Positions 33,661 through 45,599 of a stretch of DNA of 64,000 nt are shown here, in pieces (positions within the stretch are counted from its first letter, which is position 1; the number at the start of each line of letters is the position of its first letter). Below the pieces are notes generated by a model. It worked only from the letters and a program-made list of their open reading frames with translations, made no database searches and was not told the origin of the DNA. The translations under genes were made by a program, and so were the position numbers. The DNA is from Lycorma delicatula (taxonomy: Eukaryota > Arthropoda > Insecta > Hemiptera > Fulgoridae): NCBI RefSeq assembly GCF_047948215.1, contig NC_134455.1, forward strand, positions 75,455,189 through 75,519,188, written 5' to 3'.

Positions 33661-35324
33661 TATCAAAAGTTTTTTTCAGAAAAATGCTTTAGGTAATGTT
33701 TAGAGCACTAACGACCACTTAAAACCGATTCGATACTGTACCTATTAAGGCAGGTTTGATTTTTTTTGTCTTCGAAACCCGATTTTCTCGACCCCCTCCT
33801 CAACCAATAGTTGGTGATATCAAAAATTTTACTTACATAGGTTTTAGGCCCTTATTTAAAGAGTAGTAGGAATTTTAAACGAATTCGATATTTTACTTAA
33901 TAGGAAAGTTAAAGCGATATTTTGTTTTCGACAATGCAACCCCATTTCCACCCCCTCCCCATAGTCTGGTTTTGCTTATTAATGAAGTCGACCGAATTTT
34001 TGGGTTGTTATTTTTTATATATCAATTTGAAAGTGATTGGTGCAAAATTACGGCAGTTATCGTGTCCTCAAGAAAGTGAATTACATATATATATAAATGT
34101 ATATATAAACTTTTCAAGTGACTTAGATTTTGGAGTTTGAGGAATGTGAAACGCGAAGATATGTCGAAATTTTCCGGAAGTCGAAACATGGTATCCATTA
34201 CAATAAGTAGCTTTCTTATGAAATCTACATAAAAAATAACCTGTATACTAAAAAATAATGTTGATGAGGATAAAAAGATGTTTAAACTTAATTAAACATA
34301 CATCATTATAATTTACGTTATAATCACAATAAATATTATTAATAGTTTTAATTAATATAAGGTAAATTATTTAATTATCTATTTTATTTTAAATTAAAAG
34401 TAATTTAAAATAAAACTATTATAAATGACCTAAAAAGTAATATTAAACATAGTATATTCACTGATTTCCCTTCCTTTTGTGCGTGTGCACACGCATCTCA
34501 AGATTTATAAACAAAAGGAGGTTAACTAAAGAAATAGAATAATAATTAAACAAATTTTATTAAGCCGAGATATTCTACTTAAATGAACGTAATGTAAAAG
34601 AAAGTATATAAGTGAGTGGTATTACGTATAAAATTATTTTTTTAGGCCATTTAAAATATTTTTAACTACAGTCAAGAGGTCAAGCTGCAGGTTTTGTTTT
34701 TAATTAATTGTTAAAATGTTAAGATTTAGAATTTACTTTGGTGAAGTTTAATGTTTATGGTGTAAATAATAGATATTAATGCTTCATTGTACTATTATAT
34801 TGTATAATATAATTAAAAAAAGACTAAACAATAATAATTAGAAGTGCAACACAATTTTTCTGGGTAATGTTATGGGTAAATAAAATACTTATTTGTTTTT
34901 TCTGTGTTTTAATATTTAATTTATTACAATTACTATTATAACTCTTAATCATTTATGTAATTTCTTAATCATTATTAAAAATTTCATGTGGTAATAATTA
35001 AAAGAAAAGATTATATCTCCTACCCTTTATAAGTTATATAAAACTTTATTTACAAACTTAAAATGCGAAACTTAGGAATAAAATTATCATTATGAAAAAA
35101 GATTATATTGTTAAATTGGTAAATAAGGGTTTTCTCTCAAATTAGCTCTTATATCACTTCACATATTTTTTTAATAATAGCTTTCAAATTATAAAACATA
35201 TTTTTATGAAAATTTAAATCTTGCTCCTTAAATTTGAAAATGAATAGACTTTTCCTTGATATTTGTTAATGAAGAAAGTAGAATATAATAGCTAGTGTTT
35301 TTCAAATTATGGATTGACTCACCC
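33661..35324. other. AT-rich sequence with an unnamed C-rich patch
   Basis: 33780-33970 has two similar sub-blocks (GACCCCCTCCTCAACC near 33791; CCACCCCCTCCCCATAGTC near 33950), suggesting an internally repeated, degraded element continuing from repeat Q. 34140-35324 is plain AT-rich sequence with no supported feature. Confidence 0.35.
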
Positions 35325-35650
35325 CCACAGAAATGGTTATCAAATGACTGTAAGCTTTGTTTGGTGCGTGAAACTTACGGTTCTGAAACTTGGACATCGT
35401 TAAAGGTGGTAAATATGACGCCATGTGCTTTCAAAATTTGAAAATAATATATTGTAGCAGAGCCTTATGAACGTACTGGATTAGTAGAGTAACATATGAG
35501 AAAGTCTTGATGAGGAAAGGATAAAAACATTCTTTTATGTAAATTATCAACAAGAGGCCGAGCATTGGGTTGATCATTTATTATGAGTTTTCTCTTTCGT
35601 AAAGAGGAAAAAAGATATACTCCACTATGAATAATGAGACATTGCCGATT
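35325..35650 (+). pseudogene. LINE RT C-terminal relic
   Basis: Translation around 35365 gives CLVRETYGSETWTSLKVV, matching the WSVxLYGxETW block of the same LINE group as 38097-38651. RIKTFFYVNYQQEAEHWVDH follows further on, in place of the RRxxxxGHxLRH block. Heavy decay. It lies directly upstream of a longer element in the same orientation. Confidence 0.55.
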
Positions 35651-36018
35651 ATGACGGGGTACTCAATGATACAGAAGAGTAGCTGGACCGAAGGTGCAAC
35701 CATATCGGAGAGGTATCTGTTGAGAGCTAGACTAAGGTATTATTCCTAAAAGAGGGCAGCAGCTCTTTCAGTAGTTGTTAAGGGCGAAGGTAAGGAGAAC
35801 TTAAATGGCCATGTTAACATCACTCAATCTTCTGAGTACTACGCCGCTGAAAGCAATGGAAAACTACAGTTGCTTTCTTTCCAAGAAAATGTAACTCTCT
35901 GTAGAAACAGTGATGGAGGCGCCTTCCTTGGTAAAATATTCCCCAGGTAAACTAGTCACGCGTTCGGATCGCGGGGTGGGGACTACTAAGGAAGGGGTCA
36001 CCAGAAAATAAAAATAAC

Positions 36019-36719
36019 ATTCTACGAGTCGGAGCGTGGAATGTTTAGAAGTCTAAAAAAGGTTGGTACGTTAGAAAATTTAAGGAGGGAAATCGATAGA
36101 TTAAATGTAGATGTAGTAGGATTAGCGAGGTGCGGTGGGAAGAGAAAAATAACTTTTGGTCAGGTTATTTTAGAATAATTAACACAGTTTCAAATAAAGA
36201 GCAGGTAGGAGTAGATTTCGTAATGAACAAGAAGATAGGGAAGAGAGGAGAATATTTAAAAATGGATAGGGACAGAATCATTGTAATAAGGATAAAATCA
36301 AAACCTAAGCTGACAACGATTGTTAACGTCTACATGCCTACAAGTGCATGATGATGATGAGGTAGAGTGTGTATACGAAGAAATTGACGAAGCAATTAAA
36401 CACGTAAAAGCAGATGAAAATTTAAAAACAGTTGGAGATTGGAATGCAAACACTGGAAAAGGCAAGGAAGGAAATATTGTGGGTGAATATGAGCTGGGCA
36501 AAAGAAATGAAAGAGGGGGCCGAGTTTTGCATGAAGTATAATTTAGTAATTGCCAACACCCAGTTTAAAAATCATAATAAAAGAATATACACATGGAAAA
36601 GCCCAAGTGATACTGCAAGTTATCAGATAGATTAAATCATTGTTAAGCAAAGATTTAGAAATCAACTGATCGACTGCAAAGCTTACCTTGGAGCAGATAT
36701 TGATAGCGACCATAATTTA
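36019..36719 (+). pseudogene. APE-type endonuclease domain of the LINE, broken
   Basis: It starts at LRVGAWNV (about 36019). After a shift comes RWEEKNNFWSGYFRI and then VDFVMNKKIGKRGEYLKM to NVYMPTSA, where the frame ends at 36351. The next frame has VECVYEEIDEAIKH and the catalytic GDWNANTGKG at about 36437. A further shift near 36525 leads to YNLVIANTQFKNHNKR and YTWKSPSDTASYQID. A TAA at 36633-36635 interrupts. Then come KQRFRN and ADIDSDHNLV, the catalytic SDH, at about 36690-36720. The GDxN and SDH motifs are intact, but the frame is not. Confidence 0.85.
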
Positions 36720-37631
36720 GTGGTAATGAAATGTAGATTGCAGTTTAAAAACCAGAAGAAAAGATGTCAGATGAATCGGTGGAATTTAGAGAAGCTTGAG
36801 GAAGAGGAGATAAAGAAAACTTTTGAGAAGGACATCGCAAGAGGTCTGAATAAAACAGATAAGGTAGAAAATGTAGAAGAAGAATGGGAGAATGCTAAAA
36901 AGGAAATTCTTAAATCAGCAGAAGCGAACTTAGGCGAAACAAAGAGAACTGGTATAAAACTTTGGGTGTCCGAGGATATATTGCAGCTGATGGATGAACG
37001 TAGAAAATATAAGAATGCTAGTGAGGAAGAAAGTAAAAGGAACTATCGAAAATTAAGAAATACTATAAACAGGAAGTGCAAACTAGCGAAAGAAGAGTGG
37101 ATTAAAGAAAAGTGTTCAGAACTGGAAAGAGAAAAGAGCATTGGTAAAATAGACAAAGAATACAGGAAAGTTAAGGAAACTTTTGTGGTACATAAATTAA
37201 AATCTAATAATATGTTAAACAAAAATGGTACGCTTTTGTACCACTTTTGTATTATTTATAATATGAAAGAAAAGGTCGATAGGTGGGTGGAATATATTGA
37301 AGAGATATACGGAGGAAAAGAATTAGAACATGGTGTTATAAAGGAAGAAGAGGAAGTAGAAAAGGATGACGGGAGAGAAACAGTACTGAGATCTGAATTT
37401 AAGAGAGCATTAAAAGATTTGAATGGCAGAAAGGCTCCTGGTATAGACATAATACCTGCAGAATTACTGCGCAATGCAGGTGACGAAGCGATAGATAGAT
37501 TATACAAACTGGTATGTAATTTTTACGAAAAAGAGGAAGTTCCGTCAGACTTCAAAAAAAGTGTTATAGTCATGATACCAAAGAAAGCAGGAGCAGATAA
37601 ATGTGAAGAATACAGAAAAATTACCTTGTAG
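36720..37631 (+). pseudogene. LINE linker and N-terminal RT region (open for 303 codons)
   Basis: This is the longest open frame of the window. It continues directly from the SDH motif in the same frame as VVMKCRL, so the ATG at 36720 is not a true start. The first 190 residues are charged (RWNLEKLEEEEI..., ERRKYKNASEEESKRN), the typical linker between endonuclease and RT. From about residue 225 come RT motifs: LKDLNGRKAPGIDIIPAELL, then FYEKEEVPSDFKKSVIVMIP and KKAGADKCEEYRKITL, where a TAG stops it at 37629-37631. A single stop and later indels separate it from the palm. Confidence 0.9.
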
Positions 37632-38096
37632 TCATGCGTCAAAATCTTAACTAGAATTCCGTACAGAAGAATTGAGAGGAGGGTGGAAGAAGTATTAGAA
37701 GAAGTTTGGTTTCAGGAAAAGAATAGGGACAAGGGAAGCACAGATTAGCGCTCAGATTAAAAGTAGAAGAAGGATTAAAGAAAAACAAATCAACATACTT
37801 AGCATTTATAGACTTAGAAAAGGCATTCGATAACATAGACTGAAATAAAATGTTCATTATTTTAAAAAAAAATTAGGGTTTAAGTAAAGAGATAGAAGAA
37901 AAATTACTATAATTTACAGAAAACAAACAGAAACAGTAATAATTGAAGAATATAAGAAAAAATCCGTAATAAAAAAGTGAGTCCGACAAGAATGTTCCGT
38001 ATCCCCGTTACATTTTAATCTTTACATAGAACTAGCAGTTAATGATGTTAAAGAACAATTTAGATTCGGAGAACAGTACAAGTTGTAAATATAAAG
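37632..38096 (+). pseudogene. LINE RT palm region, decayed
   Basis: In shifting frames it contains the palm motif A AFIDLEKAFDNID (37801-37840). Further on is the position of motif B, where VRQECSVSP (37981-38008) follows a TGA replacing the expected Gly codon. FNLYIELAVNDVKEQF comes next. Several indels make it untranslatable as one piece. Confidence 0.8.
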
Positions 38097-38787
38097 ATGC
38101 TACGATTTGCTGATGATACAGTAATTTTAGCTGAGAGTAAAAAAGATTTAGAAGAAACAATGAACGGTATGGATGATGTCCTACGCAAGAAGTACCGCAT
38201 GAAAATAAACAAGAACAAAACGAAAATAATGAAATGTAATAGAAATAATGTAGATGAACCACTGAATGTGAAAATAGGAGGAGAAAAGATTATGGAGGTT
38301 GAAGAATTTTGTTATTTGGGAAGTAGAATTACTAAAGATGGACGAAGCAGGAGCGATATAAAATGCCGAATAGCACAAGCTAAACGAGCCTTCAGTAAGA
38401 AATATAATTTGTTTACATCAAAAATTAATTTAAAGATCAGGAAAAAATTTTTGAAAGTATATGTTTGGAGCGTAGCTTTATATGGAACTGAAACTTGGAT
38501 GATCGGAGAATCTGAGAAGAAAAGATTAGAAGCTTTTGAAATGTGGTGCCATAGGAGAATGTTAAAACTCAGATGGGTGGATAAAGTGACAAATGAAGAA
38601 TTTTTGCGGAAAATTGATGAAGAAAGAAGCATTTGGAAAAAATATAGTTAAAAGAAGAGACCGACTTATAAGCCACATAATAAGGCATCCTGGAATCGCT
38701 TTAATACTGGAGGGACAGGTAGAGTGGCAAAATTGTGCAGGCAGGCAACGTATGGAATATGTAAAACAAATTTTTATGGATGTATGA
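38097..38787 (+). pseudogene. LINE RT C-terminal region with FADD
   Basis: The first 184-codon frame (38097-38651) starts inside the palm. LRFADDTVILAESKKDL carries the intact catalytic DD. Then YRMKINKNKTKIMKC, EFCYLGSRITKDGRS, KCRIAQAKRAFSKK, WSVALYGTETWM and EAFEMWCHRRMLKLRW follow. A shift near 38640 moves it to a second frame with RRDRLISHIIRHPG, GRQRMEYVKQIF and a stop at 38785-38787. Loss of the frame, not of the active site, inactivates it. Confidence 0.9.
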
Positions 38788-38880
38788 TGTAGGGGTATAC
38801 CGAAATGAAATGACTGACACTAGATAGGGAATCTTGGAAAACTGCATCAAACCAGTCAAATGAATGAAGACAAAAAAAAA

Positions 38881-39481
38881 TTTTGTTATAGATTTAACTA
38901 TTTTTATTTTTTAATAACTGAGGATGAAGCATCCAAAACGTTACTTTAATGTGAATAAATTAAAAAAATATTTGGACGATTTCTTCTAAAATGTTCGTAA
39001 ATATCAATAATTTCTATATTATAGCATGATTCACTACAAATTTTGATCAGTATGTAAAATTTTGAGTTATTAATAACGTTCCGATGATACTGGTACGATT
39101 TGGAGTAAAAAGAGCCGGTAAAAAGTTGTTTAATTTTTTTGGCCTTTCCTTTGACAGACTTTTAATTCAAATACGCCTTATTTAGTTTAAATTGTATGAT
39201 TTATTATACAGTGTTTAGAATACAATTCTGAAAAAGAAAAGACCATGAGTAAAAATATTTGGGTTAAACACCCTTAACCAAATTAAATTTTTATCATATA
39301 AATTATATTTATTTAGAGGTAACTGATAAAAACCAAAATTTTTAGTGAAACATTCGTGTCCCATTTGTTCACCTCTCAATTATCTATCTCATATAATATT
39401 TAATAACAGCCACAACTTGAAAACAGATAAAATATCAGAATTTATAAAAACTTCAAAAATATTTTTTTAAATTTAAGTTGC
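38881..39481. other. AT-rich spacer
   Basis: No supported feature. Confidence 0.35.
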
Positions 39482-40171
39482 CCTCTTTGCTTCCTTGTAC
39501 GAAATAAAGACAGTATTGTGATCGTGAAAAATTTCGGTTTTCAAATTTCAACGGGAATATCCACTTTGACCATCCCTGAATCCATTTTGACTAGTTTCGG
39601 CGAGACATCTGTTCGTACGTACGTGTGTTACTCACATAATTCAAAAACGATTAGTCGAAGGATGTTGATATTTTAAATTTAGGACTGTTTTAACATCTGT
39701 TGTGCACATCCCTTTTTAATTGCAACCATATGGACCAAAAGTGTCCAAAAAAGCTCAAAATTCAAAACATTTGGATTTTGGACTTTTTCTTAACTGCATT
39801 AATAAGCCCTCGTTGAGAGCTTTTCAACGATATACCATAAGTAGTGCTTATTTCAATGGTACCAAAGTTATACCCAAATAAAAGTTTAGTTAATGAAATT
39901 TTTGTTTGTTTATAGGTAAGACACATCGGTTCGAATCCCACTTCATCTCCTATTTTTAACTTTTTTTAAATTTAAATATATTGATTTATTAATAATTATT
40001 AACTTCTGATTGTAAAAAAATTTACAATAAATAATAATTCAATAATAAAAATATTAGAAGTTATTAATAAAATAAAATTTTATATACTTTTCATTTTAAA
40101 AAAAAATGTGCATATGCCATTTAATAGGCGTACTAGGAAGTTATGTGGTGTCCGCATCAGATTTTTTTAAA
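39482..40171 (+). mobile_element. ACTTCC-family element, full length (copy D)
   Basis: It starts GCTTCCTTGTACGAAATAAA and has AGTATTGTGATCGTGAAAAA, then TTGACTAGTTTCGGCGAGAC. The mid part keeps CAAAAGTGTCCAAAAAAGCT. The core CGGTTCGAATCCCACTTCAT (39927-39946) is the closest of all copies to a true B box. The end is GTACTAGGAAGTTATGTGGT then GTCCGCATCAGATTTTTTT. Length about 690 bp. Confidence 0.9.
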
Positions 40172-41109
40172 AACGTTTCCTTGATGCCTGCATTATAGTT
40201 AGATTGATTTTCCAACCAAAAATTAAATTAAATTTAAAAAAAGTAATAATTTTTAAGATAAGTTCAAGACCCTACTTTTCGTCGGGTTTTGTTACGTTTT
40301 AATATATTAATTTTTTTAATTTGGTTTAATATTGCTAACAATAGATACCGCAGATAAATCGGAAAATTTTTTTTGAGTAATTTATAAGAGTTATCTAACA
40401 GTTACTTTCATTTATAAATAATAAGTATTTAAACGTATTAATTTAGATACAGAAAAAGTAAATAAGTCGTTTTGTAAATCCCCGTAACTCTTGTTACACA
40501 TAGAGTAAATAAGTTTTTACCATCGTAAAAACTCTTTTGTGAAAAATGATAAATGACACTGCAATACTGTCAACACTAAAGACATCGAAGATTAGTTTGT
40601 CAATCATTTTACCACGAATGAGTGTCATGATTTTGACGTACCGTGTTCAATCACAAAAATGTGTCTTTTGTAATAAAAGGAGATTTTATTATTAAATTAC
40701 AAACAACTTTTTAACATGAATTTTAACAAGAAAAATAAATTGAATGAAATGATAAATGAAATGGAATTAAATCCGAGATTACAGTTTAATAGTTTACGCT
40801 TGGGTGATTTTGTAGTAAAGTACGTGGCCTAAAGTTTTATTTTAAAAATGATTGTTCTCAAATATTGTCTCGACCACTTTTCTCTTGTGGGTTCTAATAA
40901 CACACATCCTTATTTGGGATTCAAGGATGTAACATAATAAGCTATAGATACACTTATTACACGAACATCAGACATGGCTGTCTACGGATTCCGAATAGAG
41001 AAAATTGAACAAAATATCTAAGATCTCCGAATAATGATTGCAATGAATATTACTAATTAGCAGATCCAGCAATGTTTTGCTATCGCTAGATTTGAGTATA
41101 TATAGATTA
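40172..41109. other. AT-rich sequence, nothing firm
   Basis: The 66-codon reverse frame at 40968-41168 (with SDSKTLLDLLISNI) has a faint LINE-endonuclease flavour, not enough for a call. No other feature. Confidence 0.35.
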
Positions 41110-41480
41110 AATGAACACAGTTGACATTTTGATAAAACATTAAAAAACTGAACATTACGGGACTTCACAAAATTTAACCTTTCAGTTCATAAAAGTCAGA
41201 ATGTAAATAAATTCAAACAGCACTACCTATCAATTCAAACCACTCTCTAAACACAATAGTCGGTGGAAAAACTTCTTAACGAAAAGAGATGTGGCTGCAA
41301 AACCATAAAAATTGATACTGAACATTAAGAAACTTACAAAACATTCCGGAAAAAAATTTAACCTTTTCACTTTATAAAAAACATAATGTAAATAAATCCA
41401 ATTGGGAAAATAGCACTACCTATCCAATTTAATTCAGACTACTCTCTAAATACAGTTGGTTAAAAATACCCCTAACTTTC
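41110..41480 (+). repeat. Tandem duplication, period about 193 bp, diverged
   Basis: Blocks AAATTTAACCTTT, AATGTAAATAAAT, GCACTACCTATC and ACTCTCTAAA occur in the same order twice. For example CACTACCTAT is at 41221 and again at 41414. The second copy carries a short insert (CCAATTGGGAAAATA). Confidence 0.75.
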
Positions 41481-41539
41481 TTTCTACTGGTCAGATCGAG
41501 GATATCAATAGCTTTAAACATCTCCAGACAACGCGGACC

Positions 41540-42045
41540 ATTTTGCAAAACCCCGCGCGTAAATCGGTTCTGTAGTATTTTGTTTATAGCGGATACACAT
41601 ACGAACATTACCTTTTATATACATAAAAAATGAAAATCTGTTTGTATATTTGTTTGTTAGGTTTCGTAAATATCTCGACACCTGCGGGTATAGTTTTTGA
41701 AAAAAAATATTTATTTTCACGTAACTAACATATATTCTGACTATGAGCCAAATCGGACCATAAGTGCAAATTTTTCCAAATATCTCAACCCCAGGGCCAT
41801 CTAGTAGGTCCATTTCTACAAAGGTATTTCTTTCCATGTAAGTATCACACATTCTGGAATATGAGCCAAATCGGACCGTAAATTGAATTTTTCGAAATAT
41901 CTCGACCACGTAGCGGGTCCAAACTAATTCAGTAACCTTCGTGGGCGTGCGCCAACAACTCACCAAACTTTCATCACAATCGGACTAATGATACAGGACA
42001 GCATACGGAAGAAACAAACATTCATTTATATATATATATAAGATT
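41540..42045 (+). repeat. Degraded LINE-tail-like repeat with internal repetition
   Basis: It has two copies of an ATGAGCCAAATCGGACC block (41742 and 41861), each followed by AAATATCTCGACC-like sequence. It ends with CACCAAACTTTCATCACAAT, CGGAAGAAACAAACATTCAT and a TATA-rich end. The sequence order at the end is typical of RTE-type 3' tails. The 150-codon reverse frame at 41514-41966 only reads through it. Confidence 0.55.
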
Positions 42046-42117
42046 AATATCTCTATTTCATTATGTTGATAGGATATAAAATCATTAAAACTCGTTTACT
42101 GAACGTTAACGAAATAA

Positions 42118-43489
42118 TGTGTTTCAAAATGAATATCGGGATTTTAAAGCTATGTAATATTTCTTAAAGTTTCACAGATATTAATTAGTTATACACGAAA
42201 TAAAAGAGCGATTCGAACAATTTTTGCTTTAAGCAAATTTATAAACTGTTTCCTGTATATTTTGCTTGAAAGCGATAGTAGCAAAGATGGTGAGCCCCCA
42301 AGAGAAAGCATTCTGTGTTTTAAAGTCTGCAAATTGCGAATCTGTAATTACCGTTCAACGTGAGTACCGTTTGAAGTTCCGTTGTGATCCTCGGAATGAC
42401 AATAACATTCGTAGATGGAATAAAAAATTTGAAACAACCGATTGTATTTGTAAAGAGAAGAGTACAGGAAGACCGAGTGTGTCCGAAGACAATTTTGAAC
42501 GTGTAAGAGAGTCTTTTGTGCGTAGTTCTGCAAATCCGTTTGGAAGGCTAGCAGCGAATTAGTAATTCCAGTGACATCTCTGTGGAGTATTTTAAGAGAC
42601 GCTTACAACTGCGTCCGTATAATTTACAGCTATTACAAGCTCTAAAGCCTACATATTATGGTTTGCGCGCTAGCTTTGTAAATGAAATGATGCACCGTGA
42701 TGATGAAGACGTTCTTTATCGGTCGTATTCAGTAACGAATCGACATTTCATTTTAATGGAAAAGTAAACATTCATAATGTGTGTATGTGGGGATCAGAAA
42801 ATCCACACGAAATATTGTAGGGTGAACGAGACTCCCCGAAACTGAATTGAATATTTTTTGTGTCGTATCCCGACGGCAAGTTTACGGGCCGTTGTTTTTC
42901 ATGGAAGTAAGTGTGTCTGGAATGAACTATCTTGATATGCTACAAGTATGGCCCTTCCTTCAACTGTAATATTAACCAAAGAACTTTATTTGGCAAGAAG
43001 ACGGTGTGCCTCCTCATTGACATAACGCGGTACGTGACTGGTTGAATGAAATTGCCCCATCGCTGGATCGGCCTTCGGGGACCAGATGACAGGACTTGTT
43101 TGCCATTGCCTCCATGTTTTCGCAATCAGACCCCGTACGATATTTTCTTATGGAGGTTTATAATGCATCAAGTGTACCTACCACTGTTACCAACTGACCT
43201 ACCCGACTTGAGACACAGTATTGAAGCAGCTGTCGCGTCAATTACTCCAGACTTGCTGATTAAAAAATGGGATGAACTCTTCTATCGGCTGGATATGTAC
43301 CTTGTGACGAATGTTCTCACATTGAACACTTAAAGGAAAACTGTTTGAGTTGCTCTTTCATTTCACGTATAATTTATCAATGTAAGTAAAACTTAGTAGA
43401 TATTACATATAACTTTCATATTCATTTTGAAACACACGTTACTTTTAGTGTAAAGTCAAATCTGTTCAAAATTTTTACGAGACCCTGTA
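42118..43489 (+). mobile_element. Mariner-type element with long inverted repeats (M2)
   Basis: TGTGTTTCAAAATGAATAT at 42118-42136 is matched in inverted form at 43418-43436. The match continues inward with gaps to 42240 and 43328 (shared blocks TATGTAATAT and AAAGAGC...CTTTAAG), giving inverted repeats of about 110-120 bp. On the right a further outer block ends CGAGACCCTGTA at 43489, a mariner-like end. The corresponding outer block is missing on the left, so the left end is truncated. Confidence 0.75.
42287..43333 (+). pseudogene. Mariner-type transposase, broken (M2)
   Basis: I choose the ATG at 42287 (MVSPQEKAFCVLKSANCES) because the helix-turn-helix begins there; an in-frame ATG at 42266 is possible. 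The N-terminal half is well preserved: TVQREYRLKFRCDP, IRRWNKKFETTDCICKE, TGRPSVSEDNFERVRESFVR. A stop and shift follow at about 42560. Next are LQLRPYNLQLLQALKP and a catalytic block FSNESTFHFNGKVN, where the catalytic Asp is Asn (codon 42734-42736). The second Asp block is lost. The C-terminal part has HRWIGLRGPDD, YDIFLWRFIMHQVY and ITPDLLIKKWDELFYRLDMY, ending at 43331-43333. Confidence 0.85.
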
Positions 43490-43579
43490 GACAATAAAGT
43501 TTTAAAATCGAAAAGTTAAACCAAAACATATACCTCCATCAGCTGAATAATCAATTAATTAATCAAGTTTAATAATCAG

Positions 43580-43733
43580 TTCTAGTAAAGGTACTTCTAT
43601 ATGGATTTGAATGCTAAATCGTGGATACCGGTGATCTTTGGTTGTTGGGGTTCAATTAACCACACATCTCAGAAATGGTCGGCCTGAGTCTGTTCAGGAC
43701 TACACGTTTACCGGTACATTTACAGTTCAGTCA
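43580..43733 (+). mobile_element. SINE family T, both ends truncated
   Basis: It contains TCTAGTAAAGGTACTTCTAT, ATCGTGGATACCGGTGATCT, CAATTAACCACACATCTCAG and GTTTACCGGTACATTTACA. The tail variant matches the copy at 27520-27756, so these two form a subfamily. Confidence 0.75.
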
Positions 43734-44099
43734 TAAAATTCCAGTTGCTAATGACTTTAATTGTTGATACGACTATAAACAAAGATATATTACAAAAACG
43801 AAATAAATAAATTAGGAATTATTGATATTGTCTTCAGTAAAATAAAATAAAATCTCTAAAATTTAATTAGTTTTTTAGGAAATTAATTTTAAATTATTTA
43901 ATTAAGAATGATTATAATATAGGTCCATGAAAATAATATAATGAAATTATAAAAATATTGATTTTAAAAGTTTCATTTAATTTGCGAGTAATCTTAAGTG
44001 CACTAAATCAAGATGCGCAAATAATTTTATTTTCATCAGAAAGGTTACTTGTAAATTTATTAAGGGCAAGATAATTATTATTTATATAATGGTATCAAG

Positions 44100-44146
<47 letters not shown>

Positions 44147-44650
44147 GTATATATGTACTATTTGGCATTTACATCTCATTTAATTTAAAGAAAAAAATGT
44201 TGAATATTCTACAATACATGACATTCAAATTTAACTGAATAGACTGTAACAAATATATTGAGAAAGGTACTCTTTGTATTCTAACATAAAAAAGATTAAG
44301 ATAGACTGTAAAAGTAAAATATTTATTTTTAAACAAGTACAAAGAAAATGTATTTTATGCTTTGTTAAAAAATCTGACATGACATTATTTAAGTTAATTA
44401 TTTGAAATAAAAATATTGAGAATACCCTGTGTCTTTATAACGCCAAAATACTAATAATTATAAAAAAGTAATAGATAATTATTAGAAATATTTTAAATTG
44501 AAGGAACGTATCTTCAATAATTTGAAAATTGTATGCAGCGACATTAAACAATTACAAAAAATCGTATATTGATTATTTATTACTTAAACAGACTTTATTT
44601 TTAAACTTGTGTAAATATATAAAAGTATTTGTAAATCATAGTTAACGCCT
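43734..44650. other. AT-rich sequence with TA microsatellite
   Basis: A pure (TA)n lies at 44104-44143. Nothing else is recognised. Confidence 0.45.
44104..44143. repeat. TA microsatellite
   Basis: This is an uninterrupted (TA)20 or so. Confidence 0.9.
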
Positions 44651-45400
44651 AGCAAAATCTATTGATGATAAATTGAGAAAATTTTTATACACGTTCTTCT
44701 TACGGTGTAGTGCACACTGAGAAAAATATTTTGAAATTCCAAGTTTAACGGGTTAAAATGGATTTTTCTATTTTTCTTAAACGCAATAATTTTTTTTAAT
44801 TCCTCGGTAAAAAATGAAGGTATCAACTTGATTTTCTGTTTATGTAATCTTCATGCGAATATCTAAAAACAAATTTCTAGATTTTTGAAAATTCCTAGTT
44901 TTTATGGTTAAAATGGATTTTTTAATTTTTGTTTTAAACCAGACTATTTTTATTTTTTTTTTATTTTTCAGCAACAAAAGAAGGTATCAACTTAATTTTT
45001 GGTGTGTGCAACATTTATGAGAATATCTAAAAACTATAATCTAGATTTTCTGAAATTCATCCTTAAAAATAGTGAAGAGAGATACATGTTGAACGATTGT
45101 AAATTTTCCCCATTTCCAATTATATTAAACGAGATATTGTTTTAGATTTGGGCTTGCAAATATTGTTCAAATAAATATCTAAAAACCATTTTCGGTTTTT
45201 TTTTAATTTCGATTTTTAAAGGGTGTTACGGTATACAGAGCAGGGCTCAACCAACTGAGTCACTGCCACTGTTACTGTATGTGCGACGCGTCTGGGTGCA
45301 CCTGTCTCCGGTTATTTGATTAAAAAACGTAAAATAAAATATAATTGAACGCGACGGGAACGCAAGTAACCACATAGAGCGGTGAAGCCGCGATGGGGAT
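44651..45400 (+). repeat. Dispersed repeat R, copy 2
   Basis: It is the longer copy of the repeat at 21460-22050, with an internal ~120-bp duplication: TTTCTAGATTTTTGAAA and GAATATCTAAAAAC occur several times. It ends CGACGGGAACGCAAGTAACC and GAGCGGTGAAGCCGCGATG, followed by a short TA run. Confidence 0.65.
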
Positions 45401-45599
45401 GATTTTATATATATATATATATATATTATTTATGATATTTTCCGGATAATTATGATTTATCTATAAATAATAATTATCTTGAAGTATCATAAATAAAATA
45501 TATAAAAATGCAATTCATAAACATTATAATAATATATCAGCCAACCAGCCCAATAAAAATAATAATAGTGAGAATTACACTGCATTACAATATGTCGCA

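Larger units (their letters stand above)
35720..38880 (+). mobile_element. RTE-like non-LTR retrotransposon, nearly full length, inactive
   Basis: The layout is a GC-richer untranslated leader (about 35720-36010, ending GGGGACTACTAAGGAAGGGG), an APE-type endonuclease, a linker, a reverse transcriptase and a short tail ending GTCAAATGAATGAAGAC plus a run of A at 38871-38880. About 3.1 kb and a single EN-RT frame fit RTE-like LINEs. The exact clade is not certain. The endonuclease and RT share one orientation but need at least five frame changes. The leader boundary is an estimate. Confidence 0.8.

Noticed and set aside
40968..41168. Reverse frame with TLLDLLISNI as a LINE endonuclease relic
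   Set aside because: The similarity is a single short motif and no neighbouring endonuclease motif (GDxN or SDH) is found.
41514..41966. 150-codon reverse frame
   Set aside because: It reads through an internally repeated LINE-tail-like repeat. Its internal similarity reflects the DNA repeat.
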